A DNA stretch of 46,741 nt from Dolichospermum sp. UHCC 0259 (GTDB lineage: Bacteria > Cyanobacteriota > Cyanobacteriia > Cyanobacteriales > Nostocaceae): positions 1 to 46,741 of the forward strand of contig NZ_VIKX01000214.1 in the NCBI RefSeq assembly GCF_009711935.1, written 5' to 3'. Positions 1-7,774 of the stretch are shown here, in pieces; positions within the stretch are counted from its first letter, which is position 1; every line of letters begins with the position of its first letter. The notes below the pieces were generated by a model that saw only the letters and a list, made by a program, of their open reading frames with translations, had not been told where the DNA came from and did not search any database. Position numbers and translations under genes: made by a program.

Positions 1-56
1 TGTTGTTAGTTTCAAATTTCAATTCTTATTTTTGACTTTTGACTTCCGCAAGGTTT

Positions 57-174
57 TCCTGGTGTCTATGGCGCGGTGGAACCACACTGATCCCTTCCCG
101 AACTCAGAGGTGAAACGCTGCTGCGGCGACGATAGTTTAGGGGTAGCCCTACGTCAAAATAGCTCGATGCCAGG
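57..174 (+). rRNA. rrf: 5S ribosomal RNA
   Basis: This is the distal gene of an rRNA operon whose 23S gene would lie to the left of the window. The 5' TCCTGG pairs with CCAGG at the 3' end to form helix I. The conserved loop segments CCGAACTCAGAGGTGAAAC and CTGCGGCGACGATAG are present, and the length of about 118 nt is normal for cyanobacterial 5S. The ends are placed from helix I pairing and could shift by 1-2 nt. Confidence 0.95.
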
Positions 175-190
175 TTTATTATTCCAACTA

Positions 191-229
191 AAAAACCCTT
201 CTCTATGAAATAATAGAGAGGGGTTTTTT
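191..229 (+). terminator. Rho-independent terminator of the rRNA operon
   Basis: An inverted repeat starts 16 nt after the 5S gene. The left arm AACCCTTCTCTAT pairs with the right arm ATAGAGAGGGGTT around a short loop and is followed by a T run. It fits the end of the rrn transcript. The A-rich left flank means it could also stop the convergent minus-strand operon whose last gene ends at 255. Confidence 0.85.
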
Positions 230-254
230 ATCATTTATACAGGTAATTTTAATA

Positions 255-737
255 TCAAAACCACTTTATATTAAAAAAATCGTCAACCAACTTATTAAAC
301 CACCTATCCATCCCTATGATGGATTTGCCAACATCCATACTGAAAAACCTCCATATTGGTTTGATTATTAGTGTATTGATAATCATAGATATGGAAATGA
401 ACAATAACATTAATAACAAACAAACTAAGCTAATTGGGGAAATTAAGGGATAAAATAACCATACTGACGGACTATGTTCAATAGTGTTAAAACCCCGCCA
501 GGAATAACCTTTACTAGTATCAAAAAATAAAAGATTGCGACAATCTAATCCAAGAGCAACGGTGGCACTTAAAATACACCCAACGGGACTTCCTATGACA
601 AAATACTGTATTGAATCAGAAGTTACAGTTTTATTTTGTAAGGACATCAAAAGCAGGATTGCATTTCCTATGAATAAACCAAGTATTAGCCAATTGAAGA
701 TAAATTTCCACCGAAATCCGACTTTAACTTCATCCAT
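255..737 (-). CDS. Small multi-pass membrane protein, last gene of graspetide-like operon
   Basis: This 160-aa protein is not recognised as a known family. Three hydrophobic stretches are visible, at about residues 13-34, 45-64 and 94-125, so it is probably an inner-membrane protein. The C-terminal 35 residues are polar and aromatic and lack catalytic motifs. The ATG has a good ribosome binding site (AGGAGAAC, 5 nt upstream). The gene lies 82 nt downstream of the ATP-grasp ligase on the same strand and ends beside the rrn terminator, so it is the last member of the peptide operon. Graspetide loci often carry a transporter or immunity protein. That role is only inferred here from position, and there is no ABC or MFS signature. 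It may be restricted to this type of cluster. Confidence 0.7.
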   Translation of the reverse strand: MDEVKVGFRWKFIFNWLILGLFIGNAILLLMSLQNKTVTSDSIQYFVIGSPVGCILSATVALGLDCRNLLFFDTSKGYSWRGFNTIEHSPSVWLFYPLISPISLVCLLLMLLFISISMIINTLIIKPIWRFFSMDVGKSIIGMDRWFNKLVDDFFNIKWF

Positions 738-798
738 TTTGTGTTCTCCTTGTGAATCATTATAATTAATTTTTAGGTGAACTTTAAGCAGGGAAGTA

Positions 799-821
799 GA
801 ATTTTACTTTTCTTAAAATTC
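799..821 (-). other. Stem-loop overlapping the stop codon of the ATP-grasp gene
   Basis: Read on the minus strand, GAATTTTA and TAAAATTC form an 8-bp stem around a 7-nt loop. The left arm overlaps the TGA of the ligase gene. No T run follows, so it is more likely an mRNA-processing or stability element than a terminator. It may set the ratio of ligase to the downstream membrane protein. The role is inferred. Confidence 0.4.
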
Positions 822-1797
822 ACCCTTTATTAGTTAGCAATAAATCAATCATTGCTTCACTAAGTTTGCCTCCTGCAAGCTGATCAACCCATTGCCATTG
901 ACCATTACAATTATTTTCTAGAAATATATATTGATAATCAGGTGTAACAATAAAATCCATAGCTGAAAAAGCTAATCCTTGATGTTTGACAAATTGAAAG
1001 ATTTGTGTTTTTAATGTATCAGGAATCTTCACTAATTCCTGCTTCATTTTTGCAGGTGCTAAACCTCGAAAATCAATTTGTGAAAGTTCGTTATCCTGAG
1101 AGTACATTGCTAAGGCAAAAATTTGATCACCAATTACATTAACTCTTAATTCATAAAGTTTTTCTATGTATTCTTGAAATAAAGTAGGACATATTTTAAT
1201 ACTTTCTAAATTTTCTTTAACCTCATGTAAATTAACGATATGTGTATATAAAGGGAAAATATGGCCATCAATTTCAAAACTAGCCTCATCTAAACTTTTT
1301 GTACAAACTTTAGGTACTTGTTCAAAAAAATTCAGCACTTCTTGAGGATTATTAGTTACTAAAGTTTTAGGAGTTTTCATTCCTAAGTTTTGAGCTAATT
1401 TTATTTGCTGTAATTTAATTCTAGCTCGATGCAAAGAAGGTAAAGGATTAACCCAACGTGCTGTATCATGGGTGCAAAAATAAAAACCTCTTAAAAGAGC
1501 AGTACATTGTGATTTTATAAAAGCTGAAGTTCCCTCTTCTAGATGAGAAACTTCTATTTCTTTTGGTCTTCTAAACCAGACACTCAAAACTTCTTCAGAA
1601 TTAAAACTACGTTGAGAGTCGAGAATTTTAACTTCAAAATTAGAACCATTTGTTGATATTTCTGTGTTTAACCATAAATCTTCTGTATTTAGTCTAATAA
1701 CTCGATCTTGCAAATTACGTTGATTTAGTTTATAAATTACTAAATCAGCATGAGAATCTTGCTTGGAGGTTACAATTAAAACTATTTTTCTTGACAT
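820..1797 (-). CDS. MvdC/MvdD-type ATP-grasp peptide ligase (graspetide macrocyclase)
   Basis: The 325-aa protein resembles the ATP-grasp ligases that build ester or amide cross-links in microviridins and other graspetides. The N-terminus (VLIVTSKQDSHADLVIYKL, then VIRLNTEDLW) and the VWFRRPKE segment are typical of the pre-ATP-grasp domain of this family. The C-terminal catalytic part contains YELRVNVIGDQIFAL, a metal-binding Asp near residue 281 (AMDFIVTPD) and ENNCNGQW at about 294-301, which is the family's E-N-x-x-G-Q-W Mg-ATP motif. Length is normal. The start overlaps the end of the GNAT gene by 16 nt, which suggests translational coupling. Microviridin clusters have two ligases (ester- and amide-forming), whereas only one is present here. 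The substrate is inferred to be the 76-aa peptide encoded upstream. Confidence 0.88.
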   Translation of the reverse strand: MSRKIVLIVTSKQDSHADLVIYKLNQRNLQDRVIRLNTEDLWLNTEISTNGSNFEVKILDSQRSFNSEEVLSVWFRRPKEIEVSHLEEGTSAFIKSQCTALLRGFYFCTHDTARWVNPLPSLHRARIKLQQIKLAQNLGMKTPKTLVTNNPQEVLNFFEQVPKVCTKSLDEASFEIDGHIFPLYTHIVNLHEVKENLESIKICPTLFQEYIEKLYELRVNVIGDQIFALAMYSQDNELSQIDFRGLAPAKMKQELVKIPDTLKTQIFQFVKHQGLAFSAMDFIVTPDYQYIFLENNCNGQWQWVDQLAGGKLSEAMIDLLLTNKG

Positions 1798-2378
1798 ATA
1801 AAATTTCCTTTATTTAATTTAAGTTTTACGGATAATTGATAAATACGACTGTTGACAAATTCAGATGCTAATAAAGAGTAATTTTTAATATCTACAAATT
1901 CTTGTATTTGATCGTTAAAAGCGTGTTGTCTCAAAATTCCTTCTAATATAAATCCAGATTTTTCTAACAGTTTAAAACTGGAAGAATTAAAATCATATAC
2001 CTGACAAGTAACTTTATTCATTTTCATTTCTGAAAAGATAAAGTTTAAAAATAAGTAAAGACCTACTGAACCATAGCCTTTACCTAATAAATCAGGATCT
2101 ACTCCACCAAATAAAGAACATCTTCTTGTTTTATGATCATCTATCAAAATGCTGCAAAATCCTACTCTTTGATTAGTTTCCTTATGATAGAGAATCAGAC
2201 GAATTAAATCAGGGTAATCACCATAAATCTTCTGATTGATGTACTGTGTTTTGTCAATCTCAGAATTATATAAATTCAAGTCAAACATTAATGACCATTC
2301 AGGAGAGAAAAAACATTTGAAATAAAAATCTTGATCTATTGTTGCTAACGATTTCCTAATTCTTAGATTTTTAAACAT
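1782..2378 (-). CDS. GNAT-family N-acetyltransferase (RimJ/MdnD-like)
   Basis: The 198-aa protein has a GNAT fold. The acetyl-CoA loop LLGKGYGSVGLYLFL follows a beta-strand (SLFGGVDPDL), and a motif-B-like segment CQVYDFNSSSFKLLEKSGF precedes the RimJ-like EGILRQHAF. In microviridin clusters a GNAT enzyme (MdnD/MvdB) acetylates the N-terminus of the trimmed peptide. Position between precursor and ligase suggests the same role here, but that is inference, since GNAT substrates cannot be read from sequence. It starts 86 nt after the precursor gene and overlaps the ligase start by 16 nt. An alternative would be self-resistance acetylation. Confidence 0.85.
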   Translation of the reverse strand: MFKNLRIRKSLATIDQDFYFKCFFSPEWSLMFDLNLYNSEIDKTQYINQKIYGDYPDLIRLILYHKETNQRVGFCSILIDDHKTRRCSLFGGVDPDLLGKGYGSVGLYLFLNFIFSEMKMNKVTCQVYDFNSSSFKLLEKSGFILEGILRQHAFNDQIQEFVDIKNYSLLASEFVNSRIYQLSVKLKLNKGNFICQEK

Positions 2379-2411
2379 AATTTGTTACTGAAACCCTGTT
2401 TGTAAGAATCA

Positions 2412-2443
2412 GGTTGGTTATTATTATTAAATTAAAACCAACC
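2412..2443 (-). other. Intercistronic stem-loop between precursor and modifying enzymes
   Basis: An 8-bp perfect stem (GGTTGGTT / AACCAACC) encloses a 16-nt AT-rich loop in the 86-nt gap between the precursor stop and the GNAT start. No T run follows directly. In ribosomally made peptide operons such elements often stabilise the precursor mRNA or partly terminate it, so that peptide exceeds enzyme. That role is inferred here. Confidence 0.45.
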
Positions 2444-2464
2444 AAAATAGATTAAAACTTAATT

Positions 2465-2695
2465 TTAATCAGTACCTTTATCATCATTATCTTCATCTGA
2501 ATCTGATAAAGGGAACCCGGTTGTCTTAGCAACCATGCTTGTAGTAGTTGGTTCACTTGGTCCGCCCATTTCTATAAGAGATGAAACTTGAGTTTGCGGA
2601 TTATAATCCCACTTATCAGGAACAGGTTCATATCCTCTTTCCTTAAAGTCAACGTGATCACGATAGAGCATTCCGATTGGTGTTGTCGTTTTCAT
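2465..2695 (-). CDS. Candidate graspetide (omega-ester peptide) precursor
   Basis: The 76-aa peptide is the first gene of the minus-strand operon that includes a GNAT and an ATP-grasp ligase. The N-terminal half (about 1-45) is leader-like and aromatic, with DHVDFKERGYEPVPDKWDY. The C-terminal half is a core with hydroxyl donors T50-T51-T52-S53, T58-T59, S64 and S66, followed by acidic acceptors D65, D67, E68, D69, D71 and D72. This is the composition the ligase needs for side-chain esters. It lacks the microviridin leader motif PFFARFLEEQ and the TxKxPSD core. The segment TTGFPLSDSDED is only loosely similar. No strong Shine-Dalgarno precedes the ATG, although promoter-like boxes lie upstream. 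It was identified by context and composition, so its exact class is uncertain. Confidence 0.75.
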   Translation of the reverse strand: MKTTTPIGMLYRDHVDFKERGYEPVPDKWDYNPQTQVSSLIEMGGPSEPTTTSMVAKTTGFPLSDSDEDNDDKGTD

Positions 2696-2724
2696 AATAG
2701 GTTATTTTTTGTATGTACCTATAC

Positions 2725-2753
2725 TTTATACTTTAGTGTTAAGTCTTGTACAA
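2725..2753 (-). promoter_or_regulatory. Putative promoter of the graspetide-like operon
   Basis: On the minus strand, a TTGTAC -35-like box (2748-2753) and a TATAAA -10-like box (2725-2730) are separated by 17 nt, about 30 nt upstream of the precursor ATG. The -35 box abuts an ACCGGA repeat at 2753-2758, so a protein bound there would affect polymerase. Confidence 0.5.
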
Positions 2754-2821
2754 CCGGATTTTACCGGAAGTTTTATAAAAGAATATTCAGCAAAAAACCG
2801 GAAAACCCAGAAAAAACCGGA
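2753..2821. promoter_or_regulatory. Cluster of four ACCGGA boxes (candidate operator)
   Basis: Four direct copies of ACCGGA lie at 2753-2758, 2763-2768, 2797-2802 and 2816-2821, inside the 173-nt divergent gap between the precursor and the STAND ATPase gene. A related ACCCGGT is at 2853-2859. The first two are 10 bp apart, one helical turn. The cluster sits immediately upstream of both promoters, where an activator or repressor would be expected. The binding protein is unknown. The adjacent STAND protein with an N-terminal HTH is the obvious candidate. Confidence 0.5.
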
Positions 2822-2832
2822 TCAAGTTCGGG

Positions 2833-2838
2833 TATAAT
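2833..2838 (+). promoter_or_regulatory. TATAAT -10 box of the STAND ATPase gene
   Basis: A perfect TATAAT lies 31 nt before the ATG of the STAND gene. No -35 hexamer is found 16-19 nt upstream. Instead ACCGGA boxes occupy that position, which suggests activator-dependent transcription (inference). Confidence 0.45.
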
Positions 2839-2868
2839 TACACCAAACCTTTACCCGGTATAAAATCA

Positions 2869-4242
2869 ATGGATGTAAATGAAGCGTTACAATTTGCTGA
2901 TCAGTTAGTTTTTGAACATACTGGTAAGCACTTAGATGGTATTCAAAAGGCTGTAGTGGAGGGAACTTGGCAAAGAGACACTTATGAAGATATTGCTAAA
3001 AAATATAATTTAACCGAAAAGCATTTATCAGATGTAGGTTATAAGTTATGGTCACTTTTATCTGAATCATTAGGTGAAGATATTAAAAAAACCAATTTTC
3101 GTTCTACATTTGAAAGATTAAATATTGAATCATCTCAAAATCCAAATATTTGTATTGGTAATAATTATTATTATAGTTCGCAAACATTAAATCAACCTAA
3201 TAAAGAAGATGATAAAATTAATATAAATACTGAATCTAAATTATCTGTTTACGATTTAACTTTAGCTCCTGAAATTATAAAATTTTATCAACGTGGGACA
3301 GAATTAGAAAAACTTTCTGATTGGATATTTAAGCAAAATACTCGTTTGATTTCAGTGTCAGGATTATATGGAACTGGTAAAACTACTTTAGTTAAAAAAT
3401 TTATTGATTTAAACTTACATGAATTTGTAGTGGTTATTTGGAGAAGTTTAAAATATCCTCAACCTTTAGATTTATTTATTTCCGATTTATTGAATGTTTG
3501 TCAACAAGAACCTCAAGCAACTTTAGATAAACGATTAAAACAATTATTTGATATTCTTGCGAATCAAAAATGTTTAATTATTCTTGATAATTTACAAAAT
3601 ATATTTATTCCTGGTAAATTTGCAGGACAATACAAAGTTGAATATCAAGATTATCAAAACTTTTTTACTATGATTACAGAGGTTAAACATCAAAGTCATG
3701 TAATTGTTATTAGTCAAGAACAATGTCCAGAAATGGAATGTTTAGATGATGAATTATGTCCGATTAAGTCTTTAGAGCTATCAGGATTATATAATGTTGA
3801 TATTCTCCAAAATAGAGGATTAAAAAATGAAAATACTTGGTTAAACTTAATTGATTTATATGCAGGTAACTTGATTGATTTAAAAAGTGTGAGTATCTTA
3901 ATTAACAAGAATTACGATGGTCAAGTTGCTGATTTTTTAGCTGAGAATACTTTGCATATTACTAATCAGATGCAATCTCGTTTTCGGGATGTGTTTAACC
4001 ATTTATCACTCCAAGAAAAAGAAATAGTGTTGCATTTAAGTAAGTTTGACATACCTATTACTAGAGACTGTTTAAAAGAGGGTTTAAATTTATCTGTTGT
4101 TGATTTTAATAATGGGTTACAGTCTTTACAACAAAGGTATTTAGTCACGAAAATAAGAAATAATACAATCTTGTTTCAATTATATTCAGTTTTTAAGGAA
4201 TATGTTAAAAACTCTTCTAAAGTTGACAATCATCAATTTTAG
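2869..4242 (+). CDS. NB-ARC/STAND ATPase with vMAP-like N-terminal HTH
   Basis: The 457-aa protein begins with a cyanobacterial helix-turn-helix-like module (about 1-85: EALQFADQLVF...TGKHLDGIQ...YEDIAKKYNLTEKHL...KTNFRSTFERL) found in vWA-MoxR-associated and NB-ARC signalling proteins. After a low-complexity linker (90-125) comes a P-loop NTPase with Walker A GLYGTGKTT (165-173) and Walker B CLIILDN (Asp240). The remaining helical and winged-helix-like region runs to the C-terminus. There is no WD40, TPR or toxin-like effector domain, so it is shorter than many STAND proteins. It is divergent from the graspetide-like operon and probably regulates it, an inference from position and from the shared ACCGGA boxes. 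A conflict or defence role is an alternative. Confidence 0.8.
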   Translation: MDVNEALQFADQLVFEHTGKHLDGIQKAVVEGTWQRDTYEDIAKKYNLTEKHLSDVGYKLWSLLSESLGEDIKKTNFRSTFERLNIESSQNPNICIGNNYYYSSQTLNQPNKEDDKININTESKLSVYDLTLAPEIIKFYQRGTELEKLSDWIFKQNTRLISVSGLYGTGKTTLVKKFIDLNLHEFVVVIWRSLKYPQPLDLFISDLLNVCQQEPQATLDKRLKQLFDILANQKCLIILDNLQNIFIPGKFAGQYKVEYQDYQNFFTMITEVKHQSHVIVISQEQCPEMECLDDELCPIKSLELSGLYNVDILQNRGLKNENTWLNLIDLYAGNLIDLKSVSILINKNYDGQVADFLAENTLHITNQMQSRFRDVFNHLSLQEKEIVLHLSKFDIPITRDCLKEGLNLSVVDFNNGLQSLQQRYLVTKIRNNTILFQLYSVFKEYVKNSSKVDNHQF

Positions 4243-4750
4243 AATAATAAGCTCTAATTTGTTAAAGCGACTTGAGGTAAAACCTGATTTAATTTACCAC
4301 TACGATAGCCTTCTAAATCCAAGGTGACATAGATAAATTTCGGCTTTAGTTACCCCAGTTTTCGCCAAAGAACGCAAATTTAATAACCTGCAATCCTGAT
4401 TTAACCTGGAATGGTGCGTTACGCTGTCGCTAACACACCCTACTTTTGCACTACTTTTGGGGAGGTGAAATTTGGTAAATACAATTTATGGTTGTTGACC
4501 TTTTGATGTATATTACCTAATGGCACAATTAAACTAAAATCATGGATGTTTTACTAATTACATAGGAATCCTATTTGATTTCTAAACAAGACTCAGAGAG
4601 AATAGGGTGAGGTATATCAAGTCTAACAAGGAATAATAATAAGTCAGCATTCACCAACTGCAATACGTATTAGAGTATCAGCCGTGATCATATATCAAAC
4701 TCCACCAAGATTATTCCTCTATCAAACGGTAATTATCAGGAACTTTGGGA
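4243..4750. other. Intergenic region with repeat and gene remnant
   Basis: This 508-nt gap holds a short degraded coding remnant (4254-4350) and an imperfect palindrome at about 4411-4440 (GGTGCGTTACGC / GCTAACACACC), a type seen repeatedly in Nostocales. The last 250 nt are AT-rich and presumably include the promoter of the metalloprotease gene. No intact ORF with a ribosome binding site was found. Confidence 0.5.
4254..4350 (-). pseudogene. Possible 3' remnant of a LarE-like sulfurtransferase gene
   Basis: Read on the minus strand, an open stretch encodes KFIYVTLDLEGYRSGKLN followed by QVLPQVALTN and a stop. This resembles the C-terminal end of LarE/ExsB-type PP-loop sulfurtransferases (form: FxYVTLDLxGxRSGSMNxVL). 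The frame is closed by an in-frame stop just upstream and there is no start codon, so at most a ~30-codon tail survives. The identification rests on recall of the motif and is tentative. Confidence 0.35.
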
Positions 4751-7600
4751 ATGAATAAATTTACTTTATCTGTTATTTTGTTGAATAGTCTATTTGTTTC
4801 TATAGAAACTGCTCATGCTAAATCATTAATAAATAATTACAATAATGCAAATCTAGAAATAGAGAAAAAAATCGCTAATGCGAATGAAATTTCTCAAAAA
4901 TTAAAATTACCATCGGCAAAGATAGCAGTTATTGATCAAAATAATCAGGTAAAACAACAAAATTTCGTTTGGGTATTTAGAGATTTAAAGGAGGTGGGAA
5001 AACAACCATTTCTCCAAGTTAAGACGGTAACAGAGAAACCAAAAACTAAACCTGAATCTAAATCACCGAAAGAAGATGAATTAGAGGATTTTGCAGAAGT
5101 TACGAAGGATACTCAAAAATCAGAGGGAATCTTTACTATTTATCGTCATAAGCATAAGAATAAAATCTATCTAGAAATTAAACCAGAACAACTTCAAAAA
5201 AACTTTATTGCAACTTCCACTTTAGAATCGGGAATCGGTGAAAAAGGTATTTATAGTGGAATGCCATTGCAAGACTTTTTATTCTATTTTCAAAAGGTAG
5301 ATAATCAGTTACAATTTGTAGTTCGTAATGTTAATTTTCGGACTCGTGAAGGAGATCCTCAAGCTAGATCAGTAGCTAGATCATTTAGTGATTCTGTGCT
5401 GTACACTATTCCTATTAAGAGTATTAATTCACAACAAAAAACAATTCTAGTTGATTTAGGTGATTTATTACTGACAGATTTAGCAGGATTAGCTACTAAT
5501 TTAGAATTAGCTGCTAGTCCTGATCAAGGTTATCTTGGTAATGCGAAAGTATTTCCTGGTAATTTAGAAATTGAGGCGATTTTCAATTTTACTAGTGCTG
5601 GTAAGGATTTGGATGTTTTAGCTGATAGTCGCGGTTTTACCTTAAAGGTGCATTATAGTTTATCGGAATTACCACAAACTAAATATCAACCTCGGTTAGC
5701 TGATGAACGGGTGGGTTATTTCCTCACAGCTTATCAAGATTTATCTAAAGATAAACGAAGAGATCCTTTTGTTCGTTATATTAATCGTTGGAATTTAGAA
5801 AAACAAGATCCTACAGCCGCAATTTCTCCACCGAAAAAACCGATTGTTTTTTGGATTGATAATGCTGTGCCTCTAGAATATCGTGAGTCTATCAAAGAGG
5901 GAGTTTTGATGTGGAATCAAGCCTTTTTGAAAGCGGGATTTAAGGATGCTATTCAAGTTGAACAAATGCCTGATAATGCTACTTGGGACCCAGCCGATAT
6001 TCGCTATAATACTATCCGGTGGATTAATACGGTGGATGGTTTTTTTGCGATGGGTCCATCTCGTGTTAATCCCTTAACTGGGGAAATTTTGGATGCAGAT
6101 ATTCTGATTGATGGTAGTTTTGTCCGATTATTAAAAAATGATTATCGGCAAATTATTCAACCTCAAAATTCACAAACTAATACTTCTTTATCAAGATTAG
6201 TTAATAATGAAGGTTTGTGTGGACAAGGTAAGCAAAAATCGCTAAAATCATTAGGCAATTTGTCTAAATTGGCGACAGATTATGATTTATGCTACGGTAT
6301 GGAGGCATCTAATCAGTTGGCTTTTGGTTATTTGGCAATGTCTATGTTAGGAAATAGTCCACCAAGTCCAAAGCAGTTAAAAGATTATATCCATCAATAT
6401 TTACGTTTAATTATTACCCATGAGGTTGGTCATACTTTGGGTTTGCGGCATAATTTCCGGGGTAGTACCTTACTCTCTCCGATTGAGATGAATAATCCAG
6501 AAATTACTCGGACTAAAGGGATGACAGCATCGGTCATGGATTATATTCCTCCTAATATTGCTCCTGATGGTGTCAAGCAGGGAGATTATTTTCCCAATCA
6601 GGTGGGACCTTATGATGAATGGGCAATTGAGTATGGTTATACTCCCAGTCAAGCGATAACTACCCTGGGAGAAAGGTCGTTTTTAGCGGCAATTGCGGGA
6701 CGATCTAACCAACGGGAGTTGAGTTATGCTCCTGATGAGGATTTATCTAATAGTGATCCAACTGTGAATCCTTGGGATCATAGTGGTAATGTGTTGGTTT
6801 ATTCTCAGTCACAATTGGCTAATACGCGGCGGATGTGGGAACGATTAAATCAGGGATATTCTATAGATACAGAGAATGCTAGTGATGTAGAGGAGCGTTT
6901 CAATAGTATTTTGAGGAATTATTTACAGCATTTATACTATATAAGTAAGTATATTGGTGGGCAGTCTTTTTACCGAGTTAAGCCCAGTGATGCTAAGGGA
7001 CAAGTACCATTTGTGCTGGTGCCGGTAGAAGAACAGCGACAAGCATTAATGATTATGCAAAAGTATGTTTTTGTGGAAGATGCTTTAAAGTTTCCCCCGG
7101 AATTACTGAATAAGTTAGTACCTTCGCGGTGGTTACATTGGGGGACTAATATTCAAGTCGGACGGTTAGATTATCCGATTCATGATTTAGTGTTGTTGGT
7201 GCAGACTGCGGTTTTACGGGATTTATTGGCAAGCGATCGCCTAACTCGGATTAAGGATCTAGAATTAAAAAGTGCATCAGGAAAATCTCTCACTTTGCCG
7301 GAATTATTTGATACTTTACAAACGGGGATTTGGTCGGAGGTTTTAAAACCTCAAGGTAAAGTGCAAATTTCTAGTTTGCGAAGAGGTTTACAACGGGAAT
7401 ATCTGAATGTACTGATGGGAATGGTGTTGCGAAAAGAATCTGCTCCTGAAGATGCGCGAACTTTGGCTTGGTATAAACTCAAACAGTTAAATAATCAATT
7501 AAGACGGGTGAATTCTGAAGATAAATATACTCAAGCTTTTTTATTAGAAACACGCGATCGCATTGAGAAGACTTTAAATGCACCTTTGGTAGGGAATTAA
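4751..7600 (+). CDS. Exported zinc-dependent metalloprotease (DUF5117/DUF4953 type)
   Basis: The 949-aa protein has an N-terminal signal peptide (NKFTLSVILLNSLFVSIETAHA, cut after AHA). The metzincin-like zinc motif HEVGHTLGLRH begins at about residue 557, with catalytic Glu558. A Met-turn-like TASVMDY lies about 40 residues later. This arrangement is typical of the large bacterial family annotated as zinc-dependent metalloprotease with DUF5117 and DUF4953 regions. It probably acts in the periplasm or outside the cell. ATG at 4751 is chosen over the in-frame TTG at 4745 because AGGAA lies 8 nt upstream of the ATG. The linker around residues 95-125 is rich in Lys, Glu and Pro. Substrate is unknown. 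It has no operon partner, although processing of the nearby modified peptide is conceivable. Confidence 0.9.
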   Translation: MNKFTLSVILLNSLFVSIETAHAKSLINNYNNANLEIEKKIANANEISQKLKLPSAKIAVIDQNNQVKQQNFVWVFRDLKEVGKQPFLQVKTVTEKPKTKPESKSPKEDELEDFAEVTKDTQKSEGIFTIYRHKHKNKIYLEIKPEQLQKNFIATSTLESGIGEKGIYSGMPLQDFLFYFQKVDNQLQFVVRNVNFRTREGDPQARSVARSFSDSVLYTIPIKSINSQQKTILVDLGDLLLTDLAGLATNLELAASPDQGYLGNAKVFPGNLEIEAIFNFTSAGKDLDVLADSRGFTLKVHYSLSELPQTKYQPRLADERVGYFLTAYQDLSKDKRRDPFVRYINRWNLEKQDPTAAISPPKKPIVFWIDNAVPLEYRESIKEGVLMWNQAFLKAGFKDAIQVEQMPDNATWDPADIRYNTIRWINTVDGFFAMGPSRVNPLTGEILDADILIDGSFVRLLKNDYRQIIQPQNSQTNTSLSRLVNNEGLCGQGKQKSLKSLGNLSKLATDYDLCYGMEASNQLAFGYLAMSMLGNSPPSPKQLKDYIHQYLRLIITHEVGHTLGLRHNFRGSTLLSPIEMNNPEITRTKGMTASVMDYIPPNIAPDGVKQGDYFPNQVGPYDEWAIEYGYTPSQAITTLGERSFLAAIAGRSNQRELSYAPDEDLSNSDPTVNPWDHSGNVLVYSQSQLANTRRMWERLNQGYSIDTENASDVEERFNSILRNYLQHLYYISKYIGGQSFYRVKPSDAKGQVPFVLVPVEEQRQALMIMQKYVFVEDALKFPPELLNKLVPSRWLHWGTNIQVGRLDYPIHDLVLLVQTAVLRDLLASDRLTRIKDLELKSASGKSLTLPELFDTLQTGIWSEVLKPQGKVQISSLRRGLQREYLNVLMGMVLRKESAPEDARTLAWYKLKQLNNQLRRVNSEDKYTQAFLLETRDRIEKTLNAPLVGN

Positions 7601-7613
7601 TCTGCTACATAAG

Positions 7614-7665
7614 ATCCCCTATTTCCTCTTTTACCAATTATCAATTGATATAGGAAGTAGGGGAT
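7614..7665. repeat. Long inverted repeat downstream of the metalloprotease gene
   Basis: The arms ATCCCCTATTTCCT (7614-7627) and AGGAAGTAGGGGAT (7652-7665) pair over 14 positions with one G-T wobble. The loop contains a second palindrome, TATCAATTGATA. It starts 14 nt after the stop and could terminate transcription, but no T run follows. A dispersed palindromic element is equally likely. Confidence 0.55.
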
Positions 7666-7774
7666 ATCAGCCTTTTATAGAAAAAAAGCGGGAAAGAGTC
7701 GTTTTTTCTTTAGCTAAAAATTTATGTTAGCATATATTAGTATGCAATGAAAAATTAAATTATTTATTAAACCT

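Noticed and set aside
2498-2590. Gly44-Gly45 in the graspetide-like precursor as a C39 cleavage site shared with the 23-kb exporter
   Set aside because: The preceding residues (SLIEMGG) lack the hydrophobic -4 and -7/-12 pattern of double-glycine leaders, and the exporter is 20 kb away.
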